Assembly: GCA_030544235.1 (NCBI GenBank)
Contig: CM060477.1
Location: 5,042,934-5,106,933 of the forward strand
Direction of reading: 5' to 3'
Source of the DNA: Lepturacanthus savala
Lineage: Eukaryota > Chordata > Actinopteri > Scombriformes > Trichiuridae
Length of the DNA: 64,000 nt
Program-made: the position numbers and the translations under genes
The notes under the pieces: model-generated
What the model saw: only the letters and a program-made list of their open reading frames with translations
What the model was told of the DNA's origin: nothing
Databases searched by the model: none
Shown: positions 12,836-23,945 of the stretch, in pieces
Position numbering within the stretch: position 1 is the first letter of the stretch
How the letters are laid out: each line of letters begins with the position of its first letter

Positions 12836-13376
12836 AAAAATGGGACAGTATTTAAATAACATCTAGACCCTCTTATAATCAACAAAATGCCCTAATTTTT
12901 TGGAAGTATTCCACTTATGAATGTACAATTGCAGAAAGTCTCTCATATTGGGTTGAACACATCAGGTGGTTCTTGTCCTGTACCTGTTTTCCTTCTTTTT
13001 CTGGGATCTGTTGTTGTTTATTTCTTTATTCTTTATTTCATCAGCTTTACTCAATCCAGGTCTTCTTTTATCTGAGCCACAGTCTGAATCTTAGGTGACG
13101 GAAAATTCACTGCTTCGATTATTAAAGCCTTTTTTATCCATTGTTCCTTCTGTGGAAACTCTTCGGAAATGTTTGCCTTTTCTAGCTTCCACCTTCTCTC
13201 ATGCAACAACTTTGCCACTTTCTCCATGATATATCACTGGGGAATTGAATTTCCTAATGTAGAGGAATAGGCTGATCACTAATAGCGAGTAAAGTCCTGT
13301 CAAATTACAATGATTCTGACATTCTTCACTAACATGTGCACCGCGGTAAGAAAAAGGCTTGTGTCCATGTGTCATG

Positions 13377-14013
13377 TAGCCTGGCTAACACCAGACATCA
13401 TCTAAATGTAGATCGATATTTGATCTGGGAACTATCCGTTCATTTGTTCATATTGGTGGCATGATTTTTTTTTAAGTCAGCGCTGTTTATTGGATGCTAG
13501 GACTGTTCAAATAGCAAATGTGTCTGTCCATAGCTTATAGATAATCATTAACCTGGCGATACCCATCCTTCATTGCTTGCAAATTCACTTTGCTGTGATT
13601 GCTCCTCTCATCTAGGGAGCAAATCACAGAATTTTGAAGTTTATTTTGAAAAATGAGCAACTTTTAACGCTAAACTTTCAACTATCATCATCAGGTATTG
13701 GTTATATCATCAGGTATATTTAATACGATTGGCTATAAACCACATATAGACACATTTGATAGATGTTCATAGCACCCAAAATGTCTCTAGTCTTTCATAA
13801 ACCATGCCTCTAATATGAACAAATGAATATCAATCTACATCGATTTGAGGTCTGGTGTTAGACAGGCTAGCCAATAAACCTGGGTAAATTACCGTCTGCC
13901 ACTAGATCCACAGTTATCAACAAAGTCACTTCTGTGTCACCTTGGTGTCCAGACTAAATTTCAGAGTGAAGTGAATTCAAGTGCAAGGAAGGATGGGTTA
14001 TACTCAGGCTATG
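13377..14013. mobile_element. Compound inverted-repeat element (family B)
   Basis: The left end TAGCCTGGCTAACACCAGAC at 13377 recurs inverted, with one mismatch, as GTCTGGTGTTAGACAGGCTA ending at 13869; similarity runs inward for about 70 bases. Beyond 13869, sequence up to about 14013 resembles, inverted, the interior at 13560-13620 (shared AAATTCACTTTGCTGTGA-type and GGATGGGT blocks). The simplest reading is two oppositely oriented copies of one family lying together or nested. The same family recurs at 30546-31010. The right edge abuts a truncated LINE. Confidence 0.6.
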
Positions 14014-14024
14014 TGTCACGAATC

Positions 14025-15515
14025 TGGTGGTATATAACATCTGCAAACTCGACATGTCTGGACCCACGCAATCGTTGGTGCACAGAACAAACAGAAGGGG
14101 TGAAAGGGAACGCACCCTTGTGGTGAAACAGCGGAGCCCCATTTATTCTCACCCTCTGGGAAGGTTGTTGTTAAAAAGTTCATGAGCCAGCATGCAAGAA
14201 TATGGGGCTGTGTGCAATTAAAGGCAGAAGAAAAGTCAATAAAAAGCAGCAGTGTTTTGACTACCTTCTGGGTGTTTGACAATGGAAGTTAAGGAGCGTG
14301 ATGTCAGGATCCTCTACCTGCTTTCCCTCTCTGTAAGCAAACTGTAAGGAATCAACCTTATATTTGGTCATAGTAAGAGTCTATTTTAACAATCGTCAGA
14401 AAAGCTTACATAGTCAGAGAAGTAAGGGCCACAGGATGATTATCTTTGAGTGATTTGGGACTCCTAATCTTGCACTGGCAATACAGTCGAGTCTTTCCGT
14501 AATTTTGGAACCTCTCTGAAGAAATCAACACTGGAATATAAAAGAAAGAATGCCTCATAATTGCCTGGCACAGTTTTTGAGTAGCTTGCCCCCAATACTA
14601 TCGAGGCCCGGGACTTTTCCTTTTCTTAGTATGCATGAGAGATTTCAGCACTTATCAATGATCATACCACTCACAGGGGCTCTAGTATCATCTCTAAAAG
14701 CTTAGATGTTCATTTTGAAAATCCTCCTCCTCAAAATGTCAGCAAATGATCATCAGGTTTGTTAGATAAAACAACCTTCTTCCCTTTCCTCTCCATCCCC
14801 ACCATGGGCTTGATCCCTGCACCTTTGCCAAGTTCCGTCTCTACTTTGTCTTTATAGTTCAGCTTAGCTTTCCTTATTTACTTTCCTTATCCCCTTATAA
14901 AAGGAGATCTTTTTTTGATTCAAAACACATTTGAATGGTTTAGATATCCAAGGCTTTTTGTTAGGAAACACTGTACACAATTCATGTGGGATACAATTTC
15001 TTCACAGAAGGTCATATAAGCAGTAAAAGTCTCAATCAATTCATCTAAGTCATTGCAGACATCCCTAAAAAGTGCCAATTGGTACTTTCAAAACAACTCT
15101 GGAGGGCCATAGTGTAAGCTTGAGTCCAAAGGAGAAACTTCCTTCACTCAGATATTCCCCTCTTAAGAGCCATTCAGTAAGTTGGAGCGAGGAAAACAAC
15201 ATTATGATCAGAGGTGCCAGGAGACGCTTTAGACTTGTAAGCTCCTTTAATAGAGCCATAAGTCAAGGACCCTGTCGTGCCTCTTCAGGCAAGTGACATA
15301 TTGATAGTCTTTTTAAATGTACAATAATTGAAGTCGCCCATGATCAGATTGGGTGTATCTGGGGCGATAGACTGCAGGCGCGGTGCCACCTCCACTATAA
15401 TCTCTGTTGCTGCGTCTGCATTAGCTTTGGACTGTAGGTAAACAACAGATACAAACAGCCAAGGGAACCTGCGAGGAAAATATAAAGATCTGAACGAAAA
15501 AGAGAGCAAGGTGCT
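14025..15515 (-). pseudogene. Decayed LINE (endonuclease plus reverse transcriptase relic)
   Basis: Read on the minus strand, the 5' part (15509-15285) contains LIMGDFNYC, preceded by a VVYLQSKANADAATEI stretch. This matches the C-terminal end of an apurinic-type endonuclease of non-LTR retrotransposons (catalytic GDFN). Further 3' (14260-14050), in shifting frames, come LLLFIDFSSAFN, SAVSPQGCV and SPLLFVLCTNDC, which match reverse transcriptase blocks around the FxDxxxAF and PQGxxLSPxLF motifs. The YADD block and everything 3' of it are missing; the element stops where repeat family B begins. Frameshifts and stops throughout mark it as dead. The motif style suggests the Rex1/CR1/L2 group, which is common in fish. 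Confidence 0.75.
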
Positions 15516-17676
15516 GATTGCAGATAGTTGTGTAAGAATGTTTTACAAGAAAATTAACTTATATCTCAAGATTTAGGAGGAAAAAAAGAATCTTCAGTTC
15601 AGTTCATAAGAATTCAGGTGGGTATGATGAGCAGTTCTACAGCATGGAGAGAAATGCACACGTGAATACCTCGGCATTCTAAAGACAGAGGCTACCCCGA
15701 CTAATACAGACACATTGTAGTGATCAGCGCCTAATTATATTTTTACTGTGATTATTCTGTGATCACACAGATAGACAAAGATTAATTGATTGATTTAACC
15801 CATGATGGTTATGATGTGAAATAATACAGTGGCTGTTTCAATATAATAAATGAGTGTCTTAAAGAGTTTACAGAAAATTAGGAATTTAATCAAAGATTTA
15901 ACACTTAATTAAGACTTAATCAGGATTTTAAAAAACTAAACTAAAGCCATATCTTTTCCTCTACACTCTCTTACATTTACAATGTAGTGCCTCAGTTCAA
16001 GAAGTTCCACTACTCAATCTTTCTATAATATGTACTGTTCACAGCCACCGTTAGCCTCTGTGTATACTCTGTCATTTTCCTTCTTATCATAAATATCTTC
16101 TGTTTTCTGCCGAATCTCCTTTGTCAAGGCTGCTGTGACACGAGGCTATCTTCAGTGTAAATGAAAAACAGCAAAGGTACCAGGCCACTCTTTGACACAC
16201 TAGTTTATTGTAGTTGAACATTAATCTTTTGGAGTTCCTTCAGCAGTTTCTTGCTGAACCGCGTTTTGTCTTTGATCCAACGGACCGCACCTCACCTCAC
16301 TAAGCCATCATTAATGTCATAAAACTTAATGTAGACGTCTTTTAATGACTCACACCTAGACCCTTAAATAGCTATGCAGGATAATAACCGAGCTATTGCT
16401 GTAAAGGCAGTTATCAATGGATTTCTGCCAACATTCAAATGCAATGCATAAATCTTCAATGAATGAGGGCTATTAGAATTGATTTTTTAATCAGTGGCAC
16501 ATTTTGGATTTAAAAAATATCTTTCCACTCAGTAACTATCTTGCGCCTACTGTGGACTAAAGCTCATCATCATTCATATGTGCAAATCATTTACAGTAGT
16601 TTGGTTTATTATTATTATTTTGTGATAGGAAAAAAGTGCAATATTATGTATTGAATGATTCTTCACGCCAGTGTACACCTGAAAATGTAGAAATAACTGA
16701 CATAAGCTTTTGTCCTTCCCCTGTAATGGCACAAAAATCTCAAAGTGCCTGAGGAGTATCTTAAAGATAAAGACGCTGCCTTCTGATCAAGACCTGTCCG
16801 AATAAGCTTGACTTAAATTCAGTTCGGTTGATAATGCTCCCTGAAATATATTTGTTCATGTGTGTTTACACTGGCTGGTATTCAAGCAGTTCCATAAAGC
16901 AGCACCTTCAGATGAGAGGTGAGATTAGTGTCACGGTTGCTTGGTTTCATTGGAGGAGGCTTGTTTACCGTATGTTCAACCCCCCCTACTGTCATTGTCC
17001 TGAAGAAACGTGGGTTTCACCAGGTTTGCATAAGATGAATTTCCTGAAACACGTCTGCTTGACTGGGTTCTACCCCATTAATCTCCAGCATTGTACACAT
17101 GTTACTTGTTAGTGTCGGCATGGTTGGAGAGAATTTTAAAATAAACAGTGTAGAAAAGAATGAGATTTGGTCTCTTTAAAATGTACAAAATCTAGCAAGA
17201 GCTGACCCTGGGAATAACAATACGTCTTCATATGTGTGACCCTGTCTTTTTTTTAAGCTGTATGTTTAATTCTGTAGTGGCCACTCAACTGTAGATGCTC
17301 TGGCCTGATTACTGAATACATTTTGAATGCTCTACAATACTCTGTGTGTCCAGAGTAATTGAAGCTTTCATGTGCATGGCAATCAGAAGGGAGAAAAAAA
17401 TAAATACATGTTAGGTACTGAACAACTTGAACTGGGACAATACGAGCATTGTCTTCATCTTCTGAGGGAGCTCAGATCTATGTATGAATGTGTGGAGAGA
17501 GGTTTGATTGCCTGGGTGTGTCACTTTCTATAGTTCCTCCATGACCATCTTTGTTTAAGAAACAAAAACAAACCCCCAACCCATCGCTTCCTCTTCTCGT
17601 TTAATACTCTCACTTGACAATGTCTATGAGTCAGCGCTTTATATAAAGTCTATGCTGTGACGTAAGCAATTTATAA

Positions 17677-17969
17677 TAGAGTTGCACTAATTATGATTAT
17701 TCTGATTGAAATGATTAGTCGATTAGTTGTTTGGTTCATAAAATGATGTCAATCACTGCTTCTCAATGTTGAAGATTCAACCTAAATTGTCTTTTTTGTC
17801 CAGACCAACAGTTCACAACCCAAAGATCATCAGTTTACTATTAGAGAAAACTAAAGAAACCAGAAAATAATCAGATTTGAGAAGACATTTTCTTCTTAAA
17901 AACGACTTGATTAATCAATTACTTAATAGTTAGCAACTAATTGATTAATTGACTGATCTTTGCAGCTCA
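17677..17969 (+). mobile_element. AGAGCTGCAAC-type MITE, copy 1
   Basis: It is nearly full length compared with the copy at 55930-56225. Both share GAAGATTCAACCTAAA, GTCTTTTTTGTCCAGAC, CATCAGTTTACTATTA and AATAATCAGATTTGAGAAG in the same order, and both end in TGCAGCTC. It is non-coding and has palindromic AT-rich ends (ATTAATCAATTA-type). Fragments of the same family lie at about 39140-39410, 41711-41830 (inverted) and 56431-56629. Confidence 0.65.
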
Positions 17970-18481
17970 CACCCTCAAGAGACACTCCTCAACTTGAAAT
18001 CCTGGTACACCTGAAAGTTAGTTCTAAAATGCTTGCTTCCTCATAGCTGCCCTCTCTGAGAACGCTTGATTACGCTGTATCCAAGACGTTGGAAGCATCT
18101 CAGTTATGCTCTGAGTAGTCATTGTTTGCCAGCTTGCTGCTTGGTCTGAATTCTTGTACAGTATGTTACCCATTGGCTCCCTGCCCTGTCACTGTTATGT
18201 CCTCTATAAAAACAACACTCAAGGCAGCTATGCAAGGCTATAATAATTTCCCTACATGTTTAACAGTTAACAGTTTAAAACTTCTACTCAGCCATGTCCC
18301 ACTTTGTTTACAGGAGCTGAAGCATCCTGATAAACAAATGCAATTTTTAGTTTTAATGTTCTGGTGAAGCAACAACTTCTCTAGGATTTAGGGAAAATCC
18401 ATGGTTATGGTTAAATATTTAAAGAAGCCAACATAAATTGTGATTAAAACTGTAAACCCTACCCTGCAGCACATAAATGAC

Positions 18482-19277
18482 TAGGGCTGCAGCTATAGCT
18501 TATTTCAAATATCGAGTATTTGATCGAGTATCCTTTGAATAATCAAGTAATCAGATGCTAAGCTCAATGTCAGCTTAAGTCATGTCCACTCCAGGTCTGG
18601 ATGATTTTTGTTGCTTAAGTATTGATGTTGTGTTATTATGGTTGCATAGTTTTTGAATTTGTTCCGCACGTAATTTTCAATCTATACGGTGGTTTCCCCA
18701 CAGCTTAAAGCCTGGTTCAGTCTAGTTTCCGTCCGCTTTTTACTACACATCCCCAAAGCATCCAGGGAATCAAAATTGAAATAGCAGTGTCTGCATTCTG
18801 TGTTTGCGTCAGTGACAAATGATGGTTGGCATGATGAGAAAGTCAAAACTTTTTAAAATACAGTTTTAAAAGCATTCATCAGGTACCTCAAAAATAAAAA
18901 AGACTGATTTTTAAATATTTAATCCACCTAGAATATAAAACTAGTTGAACATGTTTTACTTAAACTATCTGGGGTTACACCACATCACATTTTTTACATT
19001 ATTCCATTTGCAATGCAGTCAAGCATTTTTTTTTTACAATATGCAAGGTTACACCTGCTACTCATGACACTGTTAGTCAGTAACATTAACAGTCAGTCAG
19101 TTTTGCACTGAGCTCAGAGTCAACACTTTGCAGTGTTTTGCGCCACAGTAATAATCATCAATGTGAAACACAGTGTGCTGTAGCATGGATTAAACAAAGC
19201 TTCAATGAAGAGAATTTGTACCTATTATTTTTAGTAATTGAGGTATTCCAGTTCCTGAAGGAATCATTTCAGCCCTA
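18482..19277. mobile_element. Terminal-inverted-repeat element with nested fragment
   Basis: The left end TAGGGCTGCAGCTATAG is matched on the other strand by TAGGGCTGAAATGATTCC at the right end. Next to both ends lies sequence of the 'GAGTATT / GAGGTATTCC' type. The interior (about 18806-18960) holds GTCAGTGACAAATGATG and GATGAGAAAGTCAAAA, which belong to a different family (full copy at 42406-42646), so one element seems to have landed in the other. No transposase frame remains. Confidence 0.5.
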
Positions 19278-21842
19278 CATATGACAGACAACTTCTTCCA
19301 GTGTCACTGGAGGATTATCCAGTAGTGAATGCATGACTAATGGACAAGCATGAGACGAGAAAGCTGTGTGTTCAAATCTAAAAATATGATTTCAAAAACA
19401 CGCTGAGCATCATCAGGATGCCTGGCAGAAAAAGTTTCTGTGAACATTTACATAATTTCTGCTCCTGCTCTCCAAGAAGAAGCAAACTTTTCACAGCTCC
19501 TTTTTATGGTCCGTTTTAAACATAAAAATAATATTTATCTCTTGTTTACACCATACAATAGAAGAACCCTCTGTTTGACCCCCATGAAATAATCCATACC
19601 AACACTTTGGAGGTTGCAAAAAATAACTCAAAGGCTAACAATACGTGACTAGTTTTTATGACTTCCATACAGCTTCTCTACTTTTATGTAAGAGCCTCTA
19701 GCTTGTGCATAAGAGACACATTTTTCCAATTGATATAATAACGGTGCACTTAAAGTGTAAGTGAAGGATTGAAAGTGTTGTGTGGATGTATGTGTGTGTG
19801 TTATGAGAATTGAGTGTGACGAGTACAAACATTTTGGAATTTTAAAAATTGGTCTAATAATGGCTTCAAAAACATCCAGACAGTAAAGAGGTTTGTTTTC
19901 ATTGATGGTAGGTTCTGTTTCTTTCTTTAAACATTGAATGCAAGATATAAAATACTCCCTCTTTACATGCCATATGCTATTAAATTAGATAAAAATAATA
20001 TTGTTTGTGATAACAGAGTGTTTGTAAGTCTGCTGCAGTAGCAGATTGTGTGTTAGATTTAAACCACACTCAACTTCACACTTCAGACTGTTAAACTGGT
20101 CGATGTTTAACACTTGGGATCTAGAGTGCATACCATTATAGTTAGGGCTTTTTAATACGGTTCAGTAACTGGTGTTTCGACATAAAACATGTCTTCAGCA
20201 GAGTAAGATAAGGGAGTGGCAGTAGACGACGCCCGGAACCTCATGGAATGATCCCGCGGGAGACACCTAAAAGCAGGGCGCAGGCAGGATGACGTCCACA
20301 CGGTCACTGCCTGTTTTTACTGTGGTAAAAACATGTTTTATGTTGAAAATATCAGTGTCTGCACCTCATTAAAAGCTCTAACTGCTGTGTAACTCATGTG
20401 CTGCAGACGTCATCATTGCACATCCTGTCATACAGTCTGATGAGGCACAAGGTTTAAGGTCTGTCGATAGGCGGTGTATAATCTGTCTTTTTTTTTTTCT
20501 TGTATGACAAATACTCTCAGTATGCAGTGATGGAAAGTATCCAAGTATGTTTTATGAAGTACTTCACTGACATGCTCATTTCATCTGCTTGAATTTTCTG
20601 CTAATTTGTTAAAAAAAGGGGAATATCACACATTTTTAGAAATGATTAATGAGTTTTTTCACAAAGTAAGTAAAGAATTCAGAACATTCCAACTAAATGT
20701 TTTAATTTGCAGTGTGAAGACTTTAAAGGTGGGAAATTAAATGTATAAAAAAAGAGAATCTTTAGAGATTGCAAAAGAATCTGATAATAAACAATATTAA
20801 TGATTATCTATTACTTATATATGTGCTACTCTTCATTATTGAAATGTATTGATTACCGCTGCTTTGGCAGTATTGTTTTATTAACAATCAATAATTGCAA
20901 TGAAGTGAACTTGGTTCATTTAGGGTGCAATTGGTATTATAATTTAAATCCTTTAAATGATGACTTCTACAGTAAGCTACTAAAGTTAATTCAGGGTTAT
21001 ACATGTAAATTCCAGGGGAGACAGAGGGGATGTGACCCCCTTTTCCCCAAAGTCTTTGGAAACACAAATAATTATTGAATAGTAAAGAAATGTTAAATAA
21101 ATGCACAACACAAATAATGCTATAAAAGAATGTGTTTGTTAATTGATTATGACCCCCCCCCCCATTCCCCAAAGTGGTTTGGTCCAGATGCTTTAGTCAG
21201 GACTAAAGGCTAGTTAGTAAATAAGTCACTTATCACACCACTTGTTGAAATGATGTCCAAAATCAGCCTCTTCTTTGCTAATCAGGTGGTTAAAATCAGA
21301 CTTAATGATCATTAACGAGCTCTAACGATGTAAATTCTGGTGGCGGCAGTGACCAGGAGGATGGAGAAGGGAACGGGAAGAAAAGTTCCCTCATTTTCCT
21401 TATGTATAAATATAAATAAATATGGGACTCTGCTTTAACTACTATTATTACTTTTAATACTATTGTGTAAAACAAAGGCATTTAATATTTATTTATTTCA
21501 TGCCCCCCTCCAGAAATTATTCTCTTAAATATCCTGTTTATTCTCCCCCTACATCAATGAAAATCATGCAGATTTGCCTTTTAAAGTTGAGTTTTTAAGT
21601 TTCTTGAAGATAACTCACCATCAGAACTTTGTTAAATTGGAAAACAAACCTTATCTCACATGCACCACATGGGATCCACTGCTGATTTTTTTTAATCCCT
21701 TCCTGAATTCTCTCCGGACCCTGTTCTATCAGTCTGATGCTCGCCTGGGTCTGGACTTGGGTCACATTAAATGAAAGTGTGTATAAGCAGCCTCCAGTGA
21801 TGTAGCAGGGTGTTTTTTTATCTTTAACACTACGAATTATAA

Positions 21843-21974
21843 ATGTTTCGTTTATTATTCTCCTCCGGCGTCACAGTAAACAGCTTGTCCGTCATTGGAG
21901 GACGTCGGTGTCAAGCTGAGGCCGGTTCAAGATTAAGTTTTTCTGCAAATCGTGTGGTGGAAGCCCAACCAGGA

Positions 21975-22017
<43 letters not shown>

Positions 22018-22259
22018 ACACACAAGCACATCTCGGCACGCAGCGCCACCGAACGTCCTCCACTCCTCCCCAGCTCTCCCAGTTCCACGGAGCTCTCTCT
22101 GCCATCACACCAGTCCGACTCCCCCCTCCACCACCACCACCACCGCCGCCTCTTCCCTCCTCCCTCCCCGCCTCAGCTGCTCTCTCTCCCCGCAGATCTG
22201 CTTCGACGGTTCCCGGTCTGGCAGGAAGCAGCAGCAGCAGCAGCGCGTCGGGCGAGCCC
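21843..22259 (+). promoter_or_regulatory. Second GC-rich promoter and candidate bahd1 first exon
   Basis: GC and CpG content rises sharply, with a CA repeat at 21977-22024, CCACCACC and CTCCCTCC tracts and a GCAGCAGCAG run. The block ends in a strong donor, GAGCCC then GTAAGT, at 22259/22260. GC-rich sequence continues to about 22640 with a (CTG)8-type run at 22402-22425 and a GGA repeat near 22518-22541. It lies 8.8 kb upstream of the bahd1 coding exon on the same strand, so it is a good candidate for the main bahd1 promoter and untranslated first exon. The 156-codon frame across it is a by-product of the repeats, not a protein. Confidence 0.5.
21977..22024. repeat. (CA)n microsatellite in promoter candidate
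   Basis: CA run with one CATA interruption, directly upstream of the CpG-dense part of the second promoter candidate. Confidence 0.95.
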
Positions 22260-22978
22260 GTAAGTTATCACCTCTTCTTTTTTTTTGTTGCTGCTGCTGC
22301 TATTTCGCCGTGAATGTTTGAAGTTGCACAGAAAGAGAGAGGGGACAGAGAGAGAGAGAACCCATTTTTCGCTTCGTGCACCAGAAGCGATACTACAGGC
22401 TGCTGCTGCTGCTGCTGCTGCTGCTACGTGCGAAAATATCCTCGCAGCTCGCAACCAGGACAGTGGTCATATCAGCAGCCGTGTCGGTACCGAGGAATCC
22501 GGGTAGAAAATGTGATCAGGAGGAGGAGGAGGAGGAGGAGGGGGGTGGCTGCCCTTTTTATTTTGCTTGGTGTGTATTCTCGTAGCCTCCCCCCCTCCAC
22601 CTCCTCCTCCCTCCCCTCTCCAGCCCATATTTAGAGCCTGGCTGGTTACTTCAGATGGGCAAGCTACGTCAAGCTGTACTGTATCCCACTGTATTCCTGT
22701 ATGTGCATTCACATCTCAGCTGGATGCAAGTTCTTCCGGGAAAACAGTAGTAGTGACCTAATGTTTCCAAATTCTTGTGGTTTTCTTTCTTTTTCTTTTT
22801 TTTTCTTCATATCGCTTCTTGATAAACCTCAAACGTGTCAGCGCCTGGTGTTTATAGCTGCCTGCTGTCACCAGCTGAGACTTGGTGAGAAATGTCAAAA
22901 TAAAAGACCTCAATCTGAACCTGAATTGGCTCTATACACCTTAGCCAGCTGTGGATGATTCCATCTAAAAGTTGAAGA

Positions 22979-22979
<1 letters not shown>

Positions 22980-23032
<53 letters not shown>
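22980..23032. repeat. (AT)n microsatellite
   Basis: About 26 uninterrupted AT units; perfectly self-complementary. Confidence 0.95.
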
Positions 23033-23035
<3 letters not shown>

Positions 23036-23084
23036 GATTGTGTTTTATTCTGCAAGGTGTTCCATGTTTTTTATTGGCTGGCTC

Positions 23085-23514
23085 TTAGTTTTTTGGCTTT
23101 TGACCTTTTTAAAGCAGCACCCACAGTGCAATTTGATCTCAAGTGGGTTCAGAATCAGTAAAAACTTACATATAAATAACAATATCTACATATTTGTCAT
23201 CCTTTTTATGCAAATAAATTAATATTTACATAATTCATTAACCTCCAATTTACAAAACAGGAGGAAAACAAGTGAAATTTCAGTAATATTATGTCTTATA
23301 TTCCATATTCGTGCATTTTAATTAAAACAATAGCAAGTGAAGTTGCTTTTATAAATCAAAACTGGAAGTATTTTATCTATTGAGCCCAGACATTTCTATA
23401 AATAAACAGGAACTGGTTCGTTTTTTGTCTCATTTTGTACAATCATCCAGTGGGTCGGATTGGACCCGTTAGCGGGCCGGTTCTGGCCCCCGGGCCGCAT
23501 GTTTGACACCCCCG
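23085..23514. mobile_element. Non-autonomous hAT-like relic
   Basis: The right end contains GGGCCGGTTCTGGCCC and GGGCCGCATGTTTGACACCC, a terminus seen in many non-autonomous hAT-like elements of vertebrates. About 350 bases to the left, GCAATTTGATCTCAAGTGGG and a following AGTAAAA belong to the same kind of element as I know it. The left terminus is not clear because an AT microsatellite lies beside it. No transposase is encoded. Confidence 0.5.
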
Positions 23515-23650
23515 GTTTGTGAGCAGTTAATCAAAAAGAGTCTAGATGATGGTATTTTGCACAAAAGCAACAATTTAGGGACTGTACAAAATGATTAAAG
23601 TGGCTAAAGAAGGAGGTAAATGTTATGTTTGTTTTATGGTCCTATATTTT

Positions 23651-23945
23651 ACACTTTTCTTGGGTTTTATTTGAAGTTTTCATGTCCTTTAATAAAATAT
23701 ATTTGAGGTTTTAAGTACCAAAAATTAGCTCGATATAGTTTAACATCTCTCTCAAGCTTGAACAAACAGGCCGTTTTGTGTCTGTCTCGTTAACATTAAT
23801 GAGCCTCTCCTCTGATTGGCTGATTTGAATGGCTGTAAATAGGCGTGTGGGCGGTGGCTGTATAGTTGTGACATCACAAGTTCAGTGCTGATGGTTGTGT
23901 GCACACTTTCAGGTAATTTCTTGCACATGAGTTCAACAAAAAAGT
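23651..23945 (+). repeat. Dispersed repeat family A, copy 3
   Basis: This is the best preserved of the three copies. It has TTTTATTTGAAGTTTTCATG, AATATATTTGAGGTTTT, GTTAACATTAATGAG, GATTGGCTGATTTGAATGG and GGTGGCTGTATAGTTGTGAC in order. The first copy (7683-8030) reads the same blocks on the opposite strand. Confidence 0.55.

Larger units (their letters stand above)
9340..21842. other. Long non-coding stretch, probably intron of bahd1 5' region
   Basis: No coding exon is recognised in 12.5 kb. The sequence holds TG repeats at 9587-9641 and 9842-9880, repeat family A (12546-12835), an inverted-repeat compound element (13377-14013), a decayed LINE on the minus strand (about 14025-15515), an AGAGCTGCAAC-type element (17677-17969) and a 796-bp terminal-inverted-repeat element (18482-19277). 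A short block at 10092-10160 matches an inverted block near 43770-43835. A GC-richer island near 20200-20300 is flanked by inverted repeats at 20174-20192 and 20332-20350, and is more likely a mobile element than a promoter. Between these I see only AT-rich unique-looking DNA. Confidence 0.45.

Noticed and set aside
21843..22634. Several open frames of 60-156 codons on both strands
   Set aside because: They translate CA, CTG, GCA and GGA repeats of the CpG-rich promoter block (poly-His-Thr, poly-Ala, poly-Pro) and overlap in many frames; none has coding character.
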